From: Cercophora sp. LCS_1
Lineage: Eukaryota > Ascomycota > Sordariomycetes > Sordariales > Lasiosphaeriaceae
DNA length: 64,000 bases
Direction: 5' to 3'
Assembly: GCA_036250225.1 (NCBI GenBank)
Contig: JAPZLL010000026.1
Location: 124,001-188,000 of the forward strand
A program made the position numbers and the translations under genes. The notes beneath the pieces were generated by a model, which saw only the letters and a program-made list of their open reading frames with translations, was not told the origin of the DNA and did no database searches. How positions within the stretch are numbered: the first letter of the stretch is position 1; the number at the start of each line of letters is the position of its first letter. Positions 1 through 11,773 of this stretch are shown piece by piece.

Positions 1-774
1 TCCCGCCGAGTTTCCGGCACTTGACGATCACGGTCCGAGGATCTCGTTTGCCGTTTGTTTCCCGCAGAGGGTATTCCTGAACAGTGCCATCAAACGAGGA
101 GCTCGCCGAGAAAGACATGGCGGTGACTGAAAGTTTGAATCCGAGAGTGTGGAATCAAGTGCCTGAGCTGAAACTTTTGCGAGGTCCGATGTCAAATATG
201 CTGGGTGCGCGGAAGAGCCGGATCCAAGGAGCGGGCAGAAGTGCGACTTGGGCGCAGTCACCACATGTTCGTCGCACGATCGCTGTTTTGATCAGCCCTT
301 GCAGCCCGGTGGCACCCTGTCAGGAGCAGCCAGCCACTGCGCTAGCGGGTAACAGCATCTGACCGAAGCCTGGTGTATCTAGGAGCTCGGATTGTTACCT
401 CGATGGTCTTGGAGTCTGAACATGACAAAGAGAGAAGAAACAACCCGGTTCTCTGAAATTGAGCCGGAAGCTTATTTTTTTTTTTGACTGAGTCCGTTTG
501 CATTAAGTGTGCATGTTTGGAGCAGCGTTTTGGAGTCGACATGCCCCTTGACGACCCGCAAGGTACTGCCGTGCACCACTGTGCCGGCCACCTACATGAT
601 GTGCCCACGTCACCAGGTTGAGGCGCAATCTCGGCCAACCAAACCGAAAACCGCGGAAGCCCTGGACACAAAGGGCCCCTAGGATTCACAATCCGCGCGA
701 TAAGCCACAAGTCATGTAACCGAGCTGGACACTGCGTTATTTTCAACCCGATGGCGTTGTTCATTCCTAGGCAT
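1..774. other. No gene recognised
   Basis: I see no convincing coding exon here. The longer open frames overlap each other antisense and show no family pattern. A run of T lies near 475-485. The 3' flank of the HET gene at 775 falls at the right edge. Confidence 0.5.
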
Positions 775-2577
775 TTACGCCAAGACAACGCCCTCCCTCT
801 CCCCATAGTCAAACGTCGTGGTCTGCACATAATTATAAACCAGCCCAATCCGTCGGTAAGTCCCTGGTTTGTCATGCGGCACCAAAACCACCGACATCTT
901 CCGATACTCCCTCCCACTCTCATACCCAATTGCAAGGTAAAAAACATCCTTACCCGCATACTCGACGACAAGCTGCCACTCTTGCAGCTCCGGCGACTTG
1001 ACATCCCACTGGAACCTCCAAGACCCCCTCTCAGTCGTCGGCACATCACAGCCTTTTCTCAACAAGCCAGTCAAAACAAGACCGTTATCAGGCAACAGCC
1101 GCCATCCATTCTCATCAAACGGCTCAAACCCCATGAAGTGCGTGGCAAACGACCCCGAAGCCCACGACCAAGCCGGCGCACAAGGCAAGATAATACCTTC
1201 ATCCTCCACGTCTCCCGGGCGGGCGCCGATTCGAAGCTAGGCAATCTGCCTCACAAAATTCTTGCGCCGCGTTCCAAAGATGCATTCGTCGTCAAACAGT
1301 GGTTTGAGCTCGGAGATGATACCCGTAATGGCTGCGAGCCTATCCTCTCGAAATGAAAGCACCCGGCGAGTGTATGACGACACCAGGATATTCCACGTCG
1401 AGGTAGCCGTTTCGGGGTTGAAGACTTGGGTCGGATCAAAGACCTCGGGGGGTAGGGTCGCATGGTCTGCAAAGCAGGCGAGGGGGCTGCCGGGGCATCG
1501 TTTCGGCTGGTCGGTCTGGCAGCGCCATACCTGCCCCCTCTCGCCGTATATTTGCATGCGGCGGGAGAGCAGGGCTTCTTGGAGCGTCCGTCCCCTGGCG
1601 TTGAGGGGCTTCATGCAGTCGTAGCTTGCGTCCCAGGTTCGCATGACCTGGACTGTTCCAACTTTGTCGGCCCCGGAGTAAAAGGGGGCTGGGATGGTGC
1701 TTGGGGCGGTGCGTGCGTGGAGAAATCCCTCCGAGACACCACGAGCAGATGCAGCGGCCAAAGTGATGGTGGCGTTCTTGTAGACTTGACCCATCAGCCC
1801 TACTTCGCGGAGTTTGTCGGTTTCGTCGCCTTCTTGGATGATGCAGAGCGCATCGATCCAGAGATATCGGATGCCTAATCGCCGGGTGACCTTAATAGCA
1901 TCCTTGATTGTTTGCGGCAGGGGGTCGAGGGCGGTACCGGTGACCATTTGGTGGATATTCATGGCCGCCAGAAGAACTGGTTGGGGACCCCCCCCCCAGC
2001 AATAAGTTAGAGTGACATACTCGCTTCGCTCCGAGGTCTCTGAGATGTGCAGCTGGACGGGATCGTCGTCCTGTTTCCCGTTCCCAACATCAAGCACTCG
2101 AGTTGGAAGAAGAGGTGTCTCCTGACGGAAGCAGACCGTATGCGACTGCTGACAAGTGTCCAGCCACTGCCGGGCAGTGTCAAGAGCAAAGTCACCTCCA
2201 ACTTCGGTAACGACCGGCCGATTTGGAACCTAAGCAGCAGCGTCATCATCTAAAAAGGCATCAGCCACAAGTGATGCTCAGCAGCTTGGATGATTGAGCT
2301 CACCAGGTTCAGTAAGCAGAGTAAACTCAGGCCCCTAGTTCTGATTCACGCCGTCCCGGTGCGCCCATGCGGATACTCCATCAAACAGGTAGGGGTACGA
2401 CGTAGTCTGGCAGCGTTGACGATTGAGGGACGCCCAGAATACAAGCCTGTCGGTGTCTTGAGTCGCCCCAGGGGTATGGAGGTTGGCCAGAAACCTGCAG
2501 ATTGGGCAGCCAAGAGCTGCAGACTCCTTGGCCTCTGCCCCGCTGGCATGTGGGTATCCCTCTTTTGACGCAAGCGC
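775..2577 (-). pseudogene. HET-domain (heterokaryon incompatibility) protein, interrupted by an in-frame stop
   Basis: HET proteins act in non-self recognition and cell death after hyphal fusion. Two exons can be read: 2577-2350, containing the cysteine motif GCPICRFLA, and 2229-775, joined at a phase-0 intron (GTGAAT donor, TTAG acceptor, 2230-2349). The second exon holds the HET core: YVTLTYCWGG, then RRLGIRYLWIDALCIIQ, then a segment around GRTLQEALLSRR. The C-terminal APAWSWASG motif follows. A TAG at 1237-1239, between RQIA and LRIGARPG, splits the frame just before that motif, where related proteins usually have a tryptophan. TGG to TAG fits a C-to-T change on the other strand at CpA, as in RIP. 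The first coding exon upstream of 2577 was not found. A truncated but still expressed protein is possible. Confidence 0.72.
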
Positions 2578-3211
2578 CTGGAGGGGAGCCGGTGATTACA
2601 ACAAGCCAGAACACGGGTGACAAAGCTTGCCGCTCTGAGTTGCTTGATCAGTCGTCATCGCATCTGGTGTGGGAAGGCGATGCGGTCAGATTGGGCATGT
2701 TCGGGAGAAGCCCAGCTCCAGGCTCCAGAGGAGCTTAAGCGGGGCCAAGCTGACAGGCTGTCCAATCAAAGGCGACAAGATCGGCGGAAATGGAGATTTG
2801 CCCCTGGTGACGGTTGACTTATTTACATTGTCGGCGGGTAACAAGGATACAAAGCTCGGGTCGAGTCCGCCAGGGCACCGAACATCGCTAATGGTGACCG
2901 GACACAAAGTCCGAGTCTGTAATATCTTTGGGTGGCGGCGTCAAACCTCCGACGCTCCTCGGAGGATAAAAACTCGAATGATCGAGGCACTCGGACCCGG
3001 GTCAACATTTTCTAACCAAGATGACGAATACTGAAAGTCAATCATCTAACTTTCACTGAGTGACTGAATCAATTATTTGCTCATATTCACTCAAAGACCG
3101 AAGACTCACGGAATATAAGTGACAGCTTGCACATAAAACCCGGACATCTTCATCCCATCTCTCAGCCCACACCTAGACTTATCACGCATCAACTTACGAC
3201 AATTCCTCACA
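2578..3211. other. Intergenic, with promoter-side sequence of the HD gene
   Basis: The 5' end of the HET gene may extend into 2578-2900 but no first exon is clear. A TATA-like TATAAG at about 3114 lies some 100 bp upstream of the HD-domain start codon. Nothing else is recognised. Confidence 0.4.
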
Positions 3212-4047
3212 ATGCACTCAACAATCCTCACCTCCCCCATCCTCACCCTCATCCCCCTCGCCACCCATGTTCCCGCCCACCCCAAGCCCCCTCTCAACCT
3301 CCCAACCCGCACCATCGCCGGCGTTTCCCTCCCTGACACGCCCTTAATCCGCTCAGCCCACACTCTCCTCCAACAACACAGCAACCCGACCCTCTACCGC
3401 CACGTAATGCGCAGCTGGCTCCTCGGCAGCCTCATGCTCCACCACAATAGCACCCCCTCCTCCCAAATCGACCCCGAAGTCCACGCAGTCTCCATCCTCC
3501 TCCACGATCTCGGTCTCGGCGACACTCCGGGGTCACCTGTCGTAAGCCCCGACCGCCGCTTCGAAGTTGATGGGGCTATTGCCGCGCGCGATTTCATCAC
3601 GACTCGTAGCATCGGTCCGAAACGGTGGGATGAGCACAAGGTGCAGTTGATGTGGGATGCCATTGCGCTGCATACGCAGTTGAGCGTGGCGGTGTACAAG
3701 GAACCTGTTGTCGATGCTGTTGCGAGGGGGATTTCGCTGGACTTTTCGGGTCCGGGGTTGGGTGTGACGGAGGAAGAGTATAAGAAGGTCGTCGAGGAGT
3801 TTCCGAGGGATGGATTCAAGACGAGTGTGGTTGAGACTGTGAGTAGGCTTTGTAGGGATAAGGCGGGGACTACGTATGGTGAGTTTCTCCCTTTCTTTCC
3901 TTCTTTCTTTTTTTGCGAGGATGGGAAAGGGTGGCTGATGATGGAACAGACACGTGGATGCAGCCTTTTGGTGAGAAGTTCGTGGAAGGGTATTCCGCCG
4001 TTGGGAAGAGGACGATTGATGGGGTCCTAGGACTTCCTGATGAGTGA
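3212..4047 (+). CDS. Secreted HD-domain protein (cyanamide hydratase-like family)
   Basis: Two exons, 3212-3878 and 3950-4047, give 254 residues; the intron has a GTGAGT donor and ACAG acceptor. Residues 1-22 are a hydrophobic signal-peptide-like segment. The HD-superfamily metal ligands are visible: His64 in YRHVMRSW and His98-Asp99 in LLHDLGLG, with further candidate His residues in DEHKVQLMWDAIALH. Fungal proteins with this layout are usually annotated as HD-domain or cyanamide hydratase-like hydrolases. The substrate cannot be read from the sequence. The spliced C-terminus, YDTWMQPFGEKFVEGY onward, is the conserved tail of this family as I recall it, which supports the intron. The P450 gene follows 395 bp downstream in the same direction. 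Confidence 0.85.
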
Positions 4048-4441
4048 GCTGCATGGACGGGTGAGATGAGTGAAGTTTGGACAGAGCGGTTGCAACTTAG
4101 GTGTTTTGATCTCTGAACAAGGGATCGAGTCGTCTAACCACCGGTTGTCTATTTGATGATCTGTCACCAGTTGTCTCTGTTATCGATGTGATCACCAATG
4201 CAGCTTTTGGCGATGCGCCAGACGTGCATGATCGGATGCATCTCATTCGATGAAACCTCCCGTCTCCCACCTTCACCACCCTGGTTTATCTTCACCGCGG
4301 GAGACCCATGTCGGTTGATGCCCGCATTCGCGCTAGCATGGGGAAGAGCTGCAGGCCTTTGAGGGGTTTCTGCCCTGAACACGATGGCGATGGGATTCCG
4401 CTTCCCCGCTTTGTCGTTGCAACATCAGCACCCATTCCATC

Positions 4442-5982
4442 ATGGCGGACTTGCACTCGACAGTAGGCATCTTGCTGACCGCCTTCATCGCATACCTTAT
4501 CATCTCGTACACCAGGAACTATGCGCGACTTGGACACATCCCAGGCCCCTTCTGGGCCCGGTTCAGCGACCTCTGGATCATCCGCACCCAGCTCAGCGGT
4601 CGAATGAACCTCATCCTCCACGATGTAATCGCCAAGTACGGCCCCGTCGCGGTAATCGGTCCCAAGTGGGTTGTCTGTAGCGATGCGGTTGAGCTTCGAA
4701 AAATCTGGGGAGTCCGATCGGCCTGGCAGCGAGCATGGTGGTATCGCGGCTTCCGCTTCGACCCATACCGCGATAACGCCTTTTCCATCATCGACGACGA
4801 CGTCCACGAGCGACTGCGGGCCAAGCTCATGCCTGGATACGCCGGCAAGGGAATCGCCAACTTTGAGCAGCTGGTTGACGAGCAAGTCGCCGGCTTTGTG
4901 TCCCTCCTGGAAACCAAGTATCTCTCGACCAAGGCGGCATTCAAACCCGTCGATATGGCACGCAAGGTCCAGTACCTCACCCTCGATGTCATCTCCTCGC
5001 TCGCCTTCGGCAAGGCATTCGGGTATCTGAAAGCCGACACGGATCTGTTCAACTACATCCGTACGACAGAGAGCACTCTTCCCATTGCACTCACGAGTTC
5101 GCTCATGCCCTGGCTTTTGAGCGTGATCCAATCCCCCAAGCTACAGTGGTTGATGCCCAGCACGCGAAACATGGTTGGCATTGGCACCGTCATGGGACTT
5201 GCGCAGGACCTTGTCGACGAGAGATACGGCAACAAGGCCGTTGTCCGGAAGGACATGCTTGGATCCTTCATCGCCCATGGGTTGACTAAGGAAGAAGCCG
5301 AGGGCGAGACGGTCGTGCAGATCATTGCTGGCTCGGATACTTCTGCAACCGCCATCCGCTCGACTCTCATGTACATCATCACATGTCCGCGTGTCTACAC
5401 CAGTCTTCAAGCCGAGATTGATGCCGGCGTCAAGGAAGGACGCATCTCGTCCCCAATTACAGATGCGGAGGCGCGACAGCTACCTTATCTGCAAGCTGTT
5501 ATTCGGGAAGGGTTGAGATTGTATCCGCCTGCTACAGCTGTTCTTCCAAAGGTTTCCAATAAGGACCAAGTCGTCTGTGGTGTGATAATCCCAGCCGGCA
5601 CAAACGTTGCATGGGCACCTTGGACGTTTTTGAGAGATACCAAGACGTTTGGAGCCGATGCCGAAGTGTTCCGACCCGAGCGGTGGTTGGATATTCCGGC
5701 TGAGAAGTACCGCGCTATGGATCAAGTCGTCATGATGGAGTTTGCGTCCGGAAGCAGATGGGAATGTCTTGGCAAGACGGTTGCCATGTTTGAGCTCAAC
5801 AAGACATATGTTGAAGTGAGTGGGCCGTCTCATGGCTTTTAGGCCCGATGGCTGACTCTTGACAGTTGCTTCGCCGATTTGACTTTGCCTTGCTGGATCC
5901 CACAAACCCCTGGAAGTCCTTTAATGCTGCTGTGTTTATCCAGAGTGATTTCAATGTCGTCGTGACGAAGCGAGATGTTTGA
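4442..5982 (+). CDS. Cytochrome P450 monooxygenase (pisatin-demethylase-like group)
   Basis: Exons 4442-5815 and 5866-5982 encode 496 residues, a normal P450 length. An N-terminal membrane anchor spans residues 7-23. The I-helix motif AGSDTS is at 296-301, the ExxR motif at Glu356-Arg359, PERW at 412-415, and the heme-ligand loop FASGSRWECLGK runs from Phe434 with Cys442 as ligand. The phenylalanine-to-cysteine spacing is one residue longer than the textbook FxxGxRxC motif. The second exon (LLRRFDFALLD onward) is the usual C-terminal beta region. The enzyme should oxidise a small hydrophobic substrate at the ER using NADPH-P450 reductase. The substrate is unknown. No complete biosynthetic cluster surrounds it. 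Confidence 0.92.
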
Positions 5983-6141
5983 ACTGAGAGACTGGAAGAC
6001 CAGAAGACTGGGATGGCCATGCGGAGGGCCCTACAACGAACCCTCAACACCGCCACGTGATGCGTTGGTTTAGACTAGATGCTACGGGTAACTCTCTTTA
6101 TACGAAGGGGGGCCAACCGATGAAATCCGTGGGCTTCTCAA

Positions 6142-6560
6142 TTACAGGTCACCTTGGCGATTGCCATCTCCCTCTTGGCTTTCATTGTTTGAATCATCGT
6201 CCCCGCAACACTGTGAAACGCCATCCCGGCAGCAGCATGTCCCGTCGGGAGTTAGGCCTGGGCCGCACAAGTCGGCAAAAACCATGTGCCCATCCTCCGG
6301 ATCGCCGTCGCATGTCACCTGCCAATAGGTTAGCGAGTTGAGGGACGTAAGGTGGCAATGGTATTCATCAGATGTCTCACCAAGATCCCGCCTACAGCGC
6401 AGCCCGTCTTCGACCCATTGCACTTGTCGTGGATATTTCCCGTCCAGCAGGTGGGCTCAGCAGGGGGTGCAGAGCTTGTTGTTGGATGAGAGGCGTCGGA
6501 GCCCACTGCAACTGACGCAGAAGCGACAAAAATGGCGATAACTGCTTTTTGGGCGTGCAT
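6142..6560 (-). CDS. Small cysteine-rich secreted protein, effector-like
   Basis: Start at 6560 and two exons, 6560-6381 and 6318-6142, with a phase-0 intron (GTGAGA donor, GCAG acceptor), give 118 residues. Residues 1-20 (MHAQKAVIAIFVASASVAVG) look like a signal peptide, followed by a Ser/Thr/Pro-rich linker and a domain with ten cysteines. Those in the second exon form the dense pattern C-x(14)-C-x(8)-CCC-x(6)-CC. The tail is acidic and Asn/Gly-rich. Size, secretion signal and cysteine density match fungal effector-like or antimicrobial-like proteins, but I recognise no named family. The antisense ORF over the same bases has no such organisation. Confidence 0.72.
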
Positions 6561-7298
6561 GATGACGGCTAGCTGCTTTTTTGTTTTTGAACACGGAGAA
6601 GGAGAAGACAGAAGGGTCCTGCAACGCCGTTCCCCGCACTCCTTTAAGGGATATTTCCTCACTCCGCTGTCAATGCAAATGGAAGGGTCAGCCAGCCACT
6701 TTCCAGCCAATATTCGCTGTCACACGAATCCGGACCTGGCGCCAGTGCCACCATCTGCAGCCGCCAAGAGCTGGGATTGGGTGAAAAGCTGTGTGTCTGC
6801 CAGCTCCTGGCTGGAAAGCTCCAAGGCAAGCAAATTGAAGGACCGCTATCCAGATCTGAGGAGGGAGCGGAGCCAGGAAGTGTGCCCCGGGCATGCCAGC
6901 TGGTGAGAAGATGAAATGGAAACTCTTTAGCTCCCCTACCTACCTATCAAAGACACAAGAGTCGCGTGTGATCACCGATAAACATCACCCTACAGCCCGG
7001 GCAAACACTTTTGTCATACGTTTTACAGTTGCTTCAGATATTTAGGTATCTATGGCGCATTGAACTCCAGGAACCGTTCAAAGTCTTGTAAGCTGCTGCG
7101 TTTACCTGAAACGGCCTCGAGATGGCTGTAACGAGGCTGAAGGGTTGAATGAAAACAGCAGATAGGAGGGTAACCATGTCGCACCATAAAGAGGGAAAGA
7201 AAGAAAGAAAGAAGAAGGAAGAACAGGGGAACCCTCCCCATTCAATGAAAATAATCCACGCCGTTGCACCAAACATCTCGAGATCGTCAAAGAAATTA
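6561..7298. other. Intergenic, no gene recognised
   Basis: This stretch holds the 5' flank of the cysteine-rich protein and the 3' flank of the trypsin-like gene. A purine-rich GAAA tract lies near 7193-7222. The minus-strand open frame reaching 7034 overlaps the trypsin-like gene out of frame; it could hide a further small 3' exon but has no recognisable content. Confidence 0.4.
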
Positions 7299-9052
7299 TC
7301 ACCATCGACAGCCATCGACACCAGTGTCATCAGCCCAACCCAAGGTTTCGTAGGTATCAGGCCCTGTTGAAGGCCTCGCGCTATGTTTCTGTGGTATCGT
7401 TGAGCGGATGACGGCATGAATCTCCTCCGTGGATGGCGCCTGTGGCGTGCACTGGGCTTTGGTGGCATATCCTGAGTCTTGAGGCGGAGGGGTTTTGGGA
7501 GGCTGGGGCGGTGGTGGGACCTTGATCTGTGGCAACGCATGGACTGCCGCAAAGATGTCTAATGCACTCGGGAGGCCAACCTCAACACACCCAAGACGGT
7601 ATTGGATGTCCTTCAGGGTTTCAACCATTGGGATCACATAGATATCGCCGAATAAGTCCTTCGCCGCCACGTGGCCAAGAACCTCAAAGGTTACCGGGTC
7701 GAGGACCCAAGAACCAGAATCGCCTTCTTCAACTTGACGGCGTGTTAGAATGCTCTGAGTGTGTTATGGGGAATTGGGTTTCACCTACTCGTCCCGCTTT
7801 CCAACTTGAGGATGTAGGTGCTCATAAAGGTTTCGCTGCGTCCAAGCAAGACCCTTGTCGGACCCATGTGCAGCTTCCCAGACTGTAAACCACGCGCCCC
7901 GCTGCTCACGACGACGTTGCGGATGGGCGTTGTCCCGGGCCCGAGCGGTGCAACAACATCCGCCTTCTGGTAACCTTGGGAATCGAGGACATTGGGAAGT
8001 AGGAACCCCATATCAATCAAGCACCAATCCAGGTCTGGCTTGGTCGGATCTGGTGTATCATTGAGCTCTACCACATGCCCTAACGTCATGTCTGACTCCC
8101 AGTCCCACGATCGCGTGGCTGGAGTGATAGCCAGAGGTATGAGAGGTCGGACCTGAGGAGGGCTTTGCATCGGATCGTCTTGATCATCGCCTGCAAACTC
8201 CAGCTCGCTTTCGTCGTCTGAGTCGCTCTGCATGCCGGTGTCTTCGTCGTCAAAGTGACCTGCCGAAATCCCGTAGAACTTCCAATCCGATATTCCACTG
8301 CCTCCCGGAGGTCGGACCCGAATAATGCCACCCAGTGTCAGTCGCCGTGAATTTACCATAATAGGTAGACCGCACAGCGTATGCCTGGCGGACTGATCTT
8401 GGCTGCTCCGCTCCTGTGAGCAGCGCACCTCGATATCCGAAATGCGGCACATCAGGAAGCTGGTTGTGTGCGCAGCGACGACAACGGGCATCGAAACGTG
8501 CCCGCCACCCGGCACTGTAAGCAACTCTTTGACGTCCTCTCGGACAAAAAACTTGTCCACCTTCCGTTTTGCCTTAGATGGAACCAAGGCGACGATGTAC
8601 GGATGGGCGTTGCTCTCGTTGTGACCCAAGACCATCAAGCGGACCGCGATTGGCTTGTACTTGCTGGGCAAGTGGTGACGGCCTGACCTCAGAAAATCGA
8701 CCAAGAGCTGCTCAATCCGAGGTCCGGTATCTTCGAACCACTGAAATGTGGTGTCGTCGAGTGGTTTCTCGAAACAAGTGAGATCCGGCCTGGGAGAGAA
8801 CAGAACCCTGGCGCACCTTCCTGCTTCGCCACCCTCGTTGGCAAAGCGCTTGACGCGTCCAGATGATGCCCCCGAAGAGCCATCTGTCGCAGGGGTTCCG
8901 GTCAAGCTGGCATAACCAGAATCCACTCGAGCATCGGTGGTGTGCGCCCCGTGCTCCTGGTCAAACAATGAAGGTGTTTCGCTCTCGACGCAACGATCGG
9001 GAGACCTCGGGACATCGGCCGATAGCTGACCAGAGAATCCGGTCGACGCCAT
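7299..9052 (-). CDS. Trypsin-like (chymotrypsin-fold) GDSG protein, module copy 1
   Basis: Start at ATG 9052 (GACGCCATGGCG) with exons 9052-7789 and 7732-7299 gives 565 residues. The intron has a GTAGGT donor and AAG acceptor and restores the reading into the motif EEGDSGSWVLD. Residues 100-240 form a conserved front domain (around RIEQLLVDFLRSG and IAVRLMVLGH). A protease-like domain follows with candidate triad His266 (YGISAGHF), Asp342 (LDWCLIDM) and Ser427 (GDSGSW). The tail is Pro-rich and low complexity. There is no signal peptide or membrane segment, so the protein is probably cytosolic. It is transcribed away from the partner at 9809, and the same arrangement recurs at 15.9-20.6 kb. 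Proteolysis is inferred from the triad. A further 3' exon cannot be excluded. Confidence 0.8.
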
Positions 9053-9808
9053 GGCGTCTCTCGCAGGCCGCTGTTTGTGGGGAATCGTCAATGGCAAGTC
9101 CAGAAACCCGAAACGATCGCAATGATGTCGTTCGCGGTTTTGGGGGGTCCTCTTCAATCCTGTCGTGGGACGAAAGTGCTGAAGAAGCAGAAGCATTGGG
9201 ACACGAGAATTTTGGTCAGTCTTTTGGGCTAGCAATCTTATTACCGTCTGGGGCGGAGCACACAATCAGGGACCATACCCGAAATCCGCATCAAATCGGG
9301 ATCTAAACCGTAAACGCCGACTGACCTGACATCCAAGGGGAAGAGAGGCGGTGTGAACAGTACTACCAAGTTTGGCACCCTTGGGCGGTTACACGACATG
9401 CCCGGGCGTCTGAGGCTTTCATCACACCACCTTGTGCCAGCCATGGCCACTCGGGCGACAAATCGCGCGACCTAAGACGACCACTAAATGAGGCGCAGCA
9501 ACTGACGTGCGGTTGAGGTGAGGTCTTGGCATTGAAAAGTGCTTGTCGGTCCTCAATTGGCCCTCTGCGAGGGAGGCACCGATAGGATAGGTAGGCCCGG
9601 GTTCGATCTCACTAGCCGGATTTTGAGCGGGCACCTGGGACTACGGCGCCCGGCCAGACACCATGGCAGGTACTCTGCCTTGGGTACTTTTAGCCCCCAT
9701 GCAATCACCTACCAGTTTCTCAGGTTTCCTCACCCCGACCGTTCAGCCAACAGCACATCGCGAAGCATCTTTTCACATGCTAGAAAAAGATGCCAAAACT
9801 GATTCGAG
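9053..9808. promoter_or_regulatory. Shared divergent promoter region of pair 1
   Basis: These 756 bp separate the start codons of the trypsin-like gene (-) and its membrane-anchored partner (+). No clear TATA box or operator was identified. Divergent placement suggests possible co-regulation. Confidence 0.4.
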
Positions 9809-11019
9809 ATGTCTACATCGAAGGCTCCCATTTCTTTGAGCCGCTTGGCTCTCTGTCGGTCTCTCTGGGGCTGGCCTGATTGCCCCATTTGTGACAGCCA
9901 GCAAAAGTCCAGTTCGAACTGCACAGCGGCGAATTGCCCAGGCAATCGTCTGACGAGCCTAGAGCCATTCTTTCGCTATTATGAAGAGACGGCCGCCTCC
10001 TACGTCCCGGACCTTCGCCCCAGGGTGCCAGCGGCGCTCGACAGCCACGCTTCACTTTTGCGCCTGATATCGCACATCAAGCAGAATCCGGCCATCCGAA
10101 AAGACGAACTTGCCAGAATTTTTTTTGCAACACAGGGAGCCTACGACGACAGTCCGAGCGGTGTTGACCAAAGCCGGGCGCTCGTCATGGCACTAAAAGT
10201 CATGGCTATGGTTGATGGGTCCGCGATAACTAGTCCGATCACAGAGCATTCGATTGGGTGGCCGTTACAGACTCTTTGGGGCCGCGATTGCTCTTACGCC
10301 GAGCTTTGGGGCGACTATTTCCCGGAGAGGGAGTGTCCTGAACTTGAAGATCGCAGTTCAACTTCCACCATCAGGGCTAGCTTGTGCGCCCGAAAGCTAA
10401 CAAAAGTCGGAAGGCTAAAACTCATTGGAACTAACGATTTACGCAATCATCTTCGGTTAGATTGCAAGTTAGGCACCGTAGATATCTATCACCACACTAG
10501 CGTGTTGAAGGAGCACTTGTATGAGACGAGAGACCACCCAGAATCGCAGTAAGTGCTAATTCTTCAAACACCGGTTGATAGCATTCTAAACGTCTTCTGG
10601 TCAGTGGGAACGTACCTCGGGCGTTGGCGCTGGAAACACTTGATACGATTTATGATATTATATTCCCTTTCGGGGATCCGGGTTCTCAAAGCATTCTTCG
10701 ACGCCTTGTCTCCAGGGAAGGGCTTGACCCCGAATGTCAGCGATCTGCTTCCACAGCGTACCGGAGGCCGAGCGAAAGAAACCAGGTTTTCCGTTACTGG
10801 GGAACGCGAATTCTAGACCTCTATGACGAGGTGGAGAATCCGACACCAAGGGGCATCCTGGAGACGTGGCTCCAGAGGAGAAGCGGCGCACGACATGTCA
10901 TGATGGCGACCTTGGTTGGAGTTATGATTGCTATTATTCTAGGCTTTTCGGGGCTAGCGGTCACTATCTTCTCGGCTTGGGTAGCGTATCAGCAGTGGCA
11001 GCACCCGGTCACGACCTGA
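9809..11019 (+). CDS. C-terminally membrane-anchored partner protein, module copy 1
   Basis: Exons 9809-10548 and 10605-11019 (donor GTAAGT, acceptor TCAG) give 384 residues. The body is soluble, and one hydrophobic segment near residues 345-370 (around VGVMIAIILGFSGLAVTIF) lies close to the C-terminus. It is homologous to the protein at 19539: TNDLRNHL against TNNLVDHL, YHHTSVLKEHL against FHHVAFLQHHD, and YWGTRILDLYDEVENPTPRG against FWHDRLVILKQAFDESSPRG. The splice restores GNVPRALALETLDTI, which matches GILPDGLASEALRTL in the second copy. The first 45 residues do not align, so the true start may differ: a short overlapping frame begins at ATG 9789. The function is unknown. I infer a membrane-linked effector or adaptor paired with the neighbouring protease-like protein. 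Confidence 0.72.
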
Positions 11020-11773
11020 AAGATTGAGAAACCGCAACCAATGGGCAAATAACTGCAGGTCAGCTCCCAGACGGGTGGCCGACGAGGGTAGCAACGAAAA
11101 GAAGTATTTTCCTTTCCACGGCCCACCCTAACTCACCGCCCGATAGGTAATTAAATTGTGCTCTAAAGCCTTGGCCGTTGGCCCTTGAGGATGCTCTGCG
11201 CGATACTGAGGATTCCTACCCATGGTCCTCTTTCCCGCTGACCTGGCAGAGGAGGCGGTGGCAGTGATAACCACGGACGCGACCTGTGCGCACTACCCGA
11301 CACCCATTCCCTGGCACGGGAGCCTTACGAGTCCGCCTGGACGCCTTACTTCGGCTTTGGATGTCCCTTCCTGGCGAGGGTTGTCCGGGTTGCATCCCAC
11401 TAAGAACCAATAGCGGCCGCTCGAAACGCACCTCCACGGAAACGTACCCTTCAAATCCATATCATTTGGAGGTTGACCAACAAACTGTGATGAGACGCTG
11501 AACGTCGATTGGATTCAGCTGGGTCGCGGTAGACCTGACCTTCACAACCCAGCAGGCGCCGTGGCTGCAGCTGTGGGTGTTTCGGATTCAGCCCTCGAGG
11601 CTGCTTGACCGAAATCAGTTACACGCAAAGAAGAAAATGTTGTGCCTGTTGTCGACAGGTTGCCTCCGAAAGGGGGTACAAATGTGCCAGGGAGGAGTAT
11701 GCTAGGACTTGCACCTCTCTCATGATATCGTGAACGTCCCGTCTCATATCGTCTCCCATCCCATTCACCCAAC
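11020..11773. other. Intergenic, no gene recognised
   Basis: I see no exon with recognisable coding content between the end of the pair-1 partner and the broken membrane gene. The short frames here overlap each other and look like noise. Confidence 0.45.

Noticed and set aside
342..1049. Minus-strand 235-residue open frame downstream of the HET gene
   Set aside because: It overlaps the HET C-terminal exon in another frame and has no family pattern; treated as a shadow.
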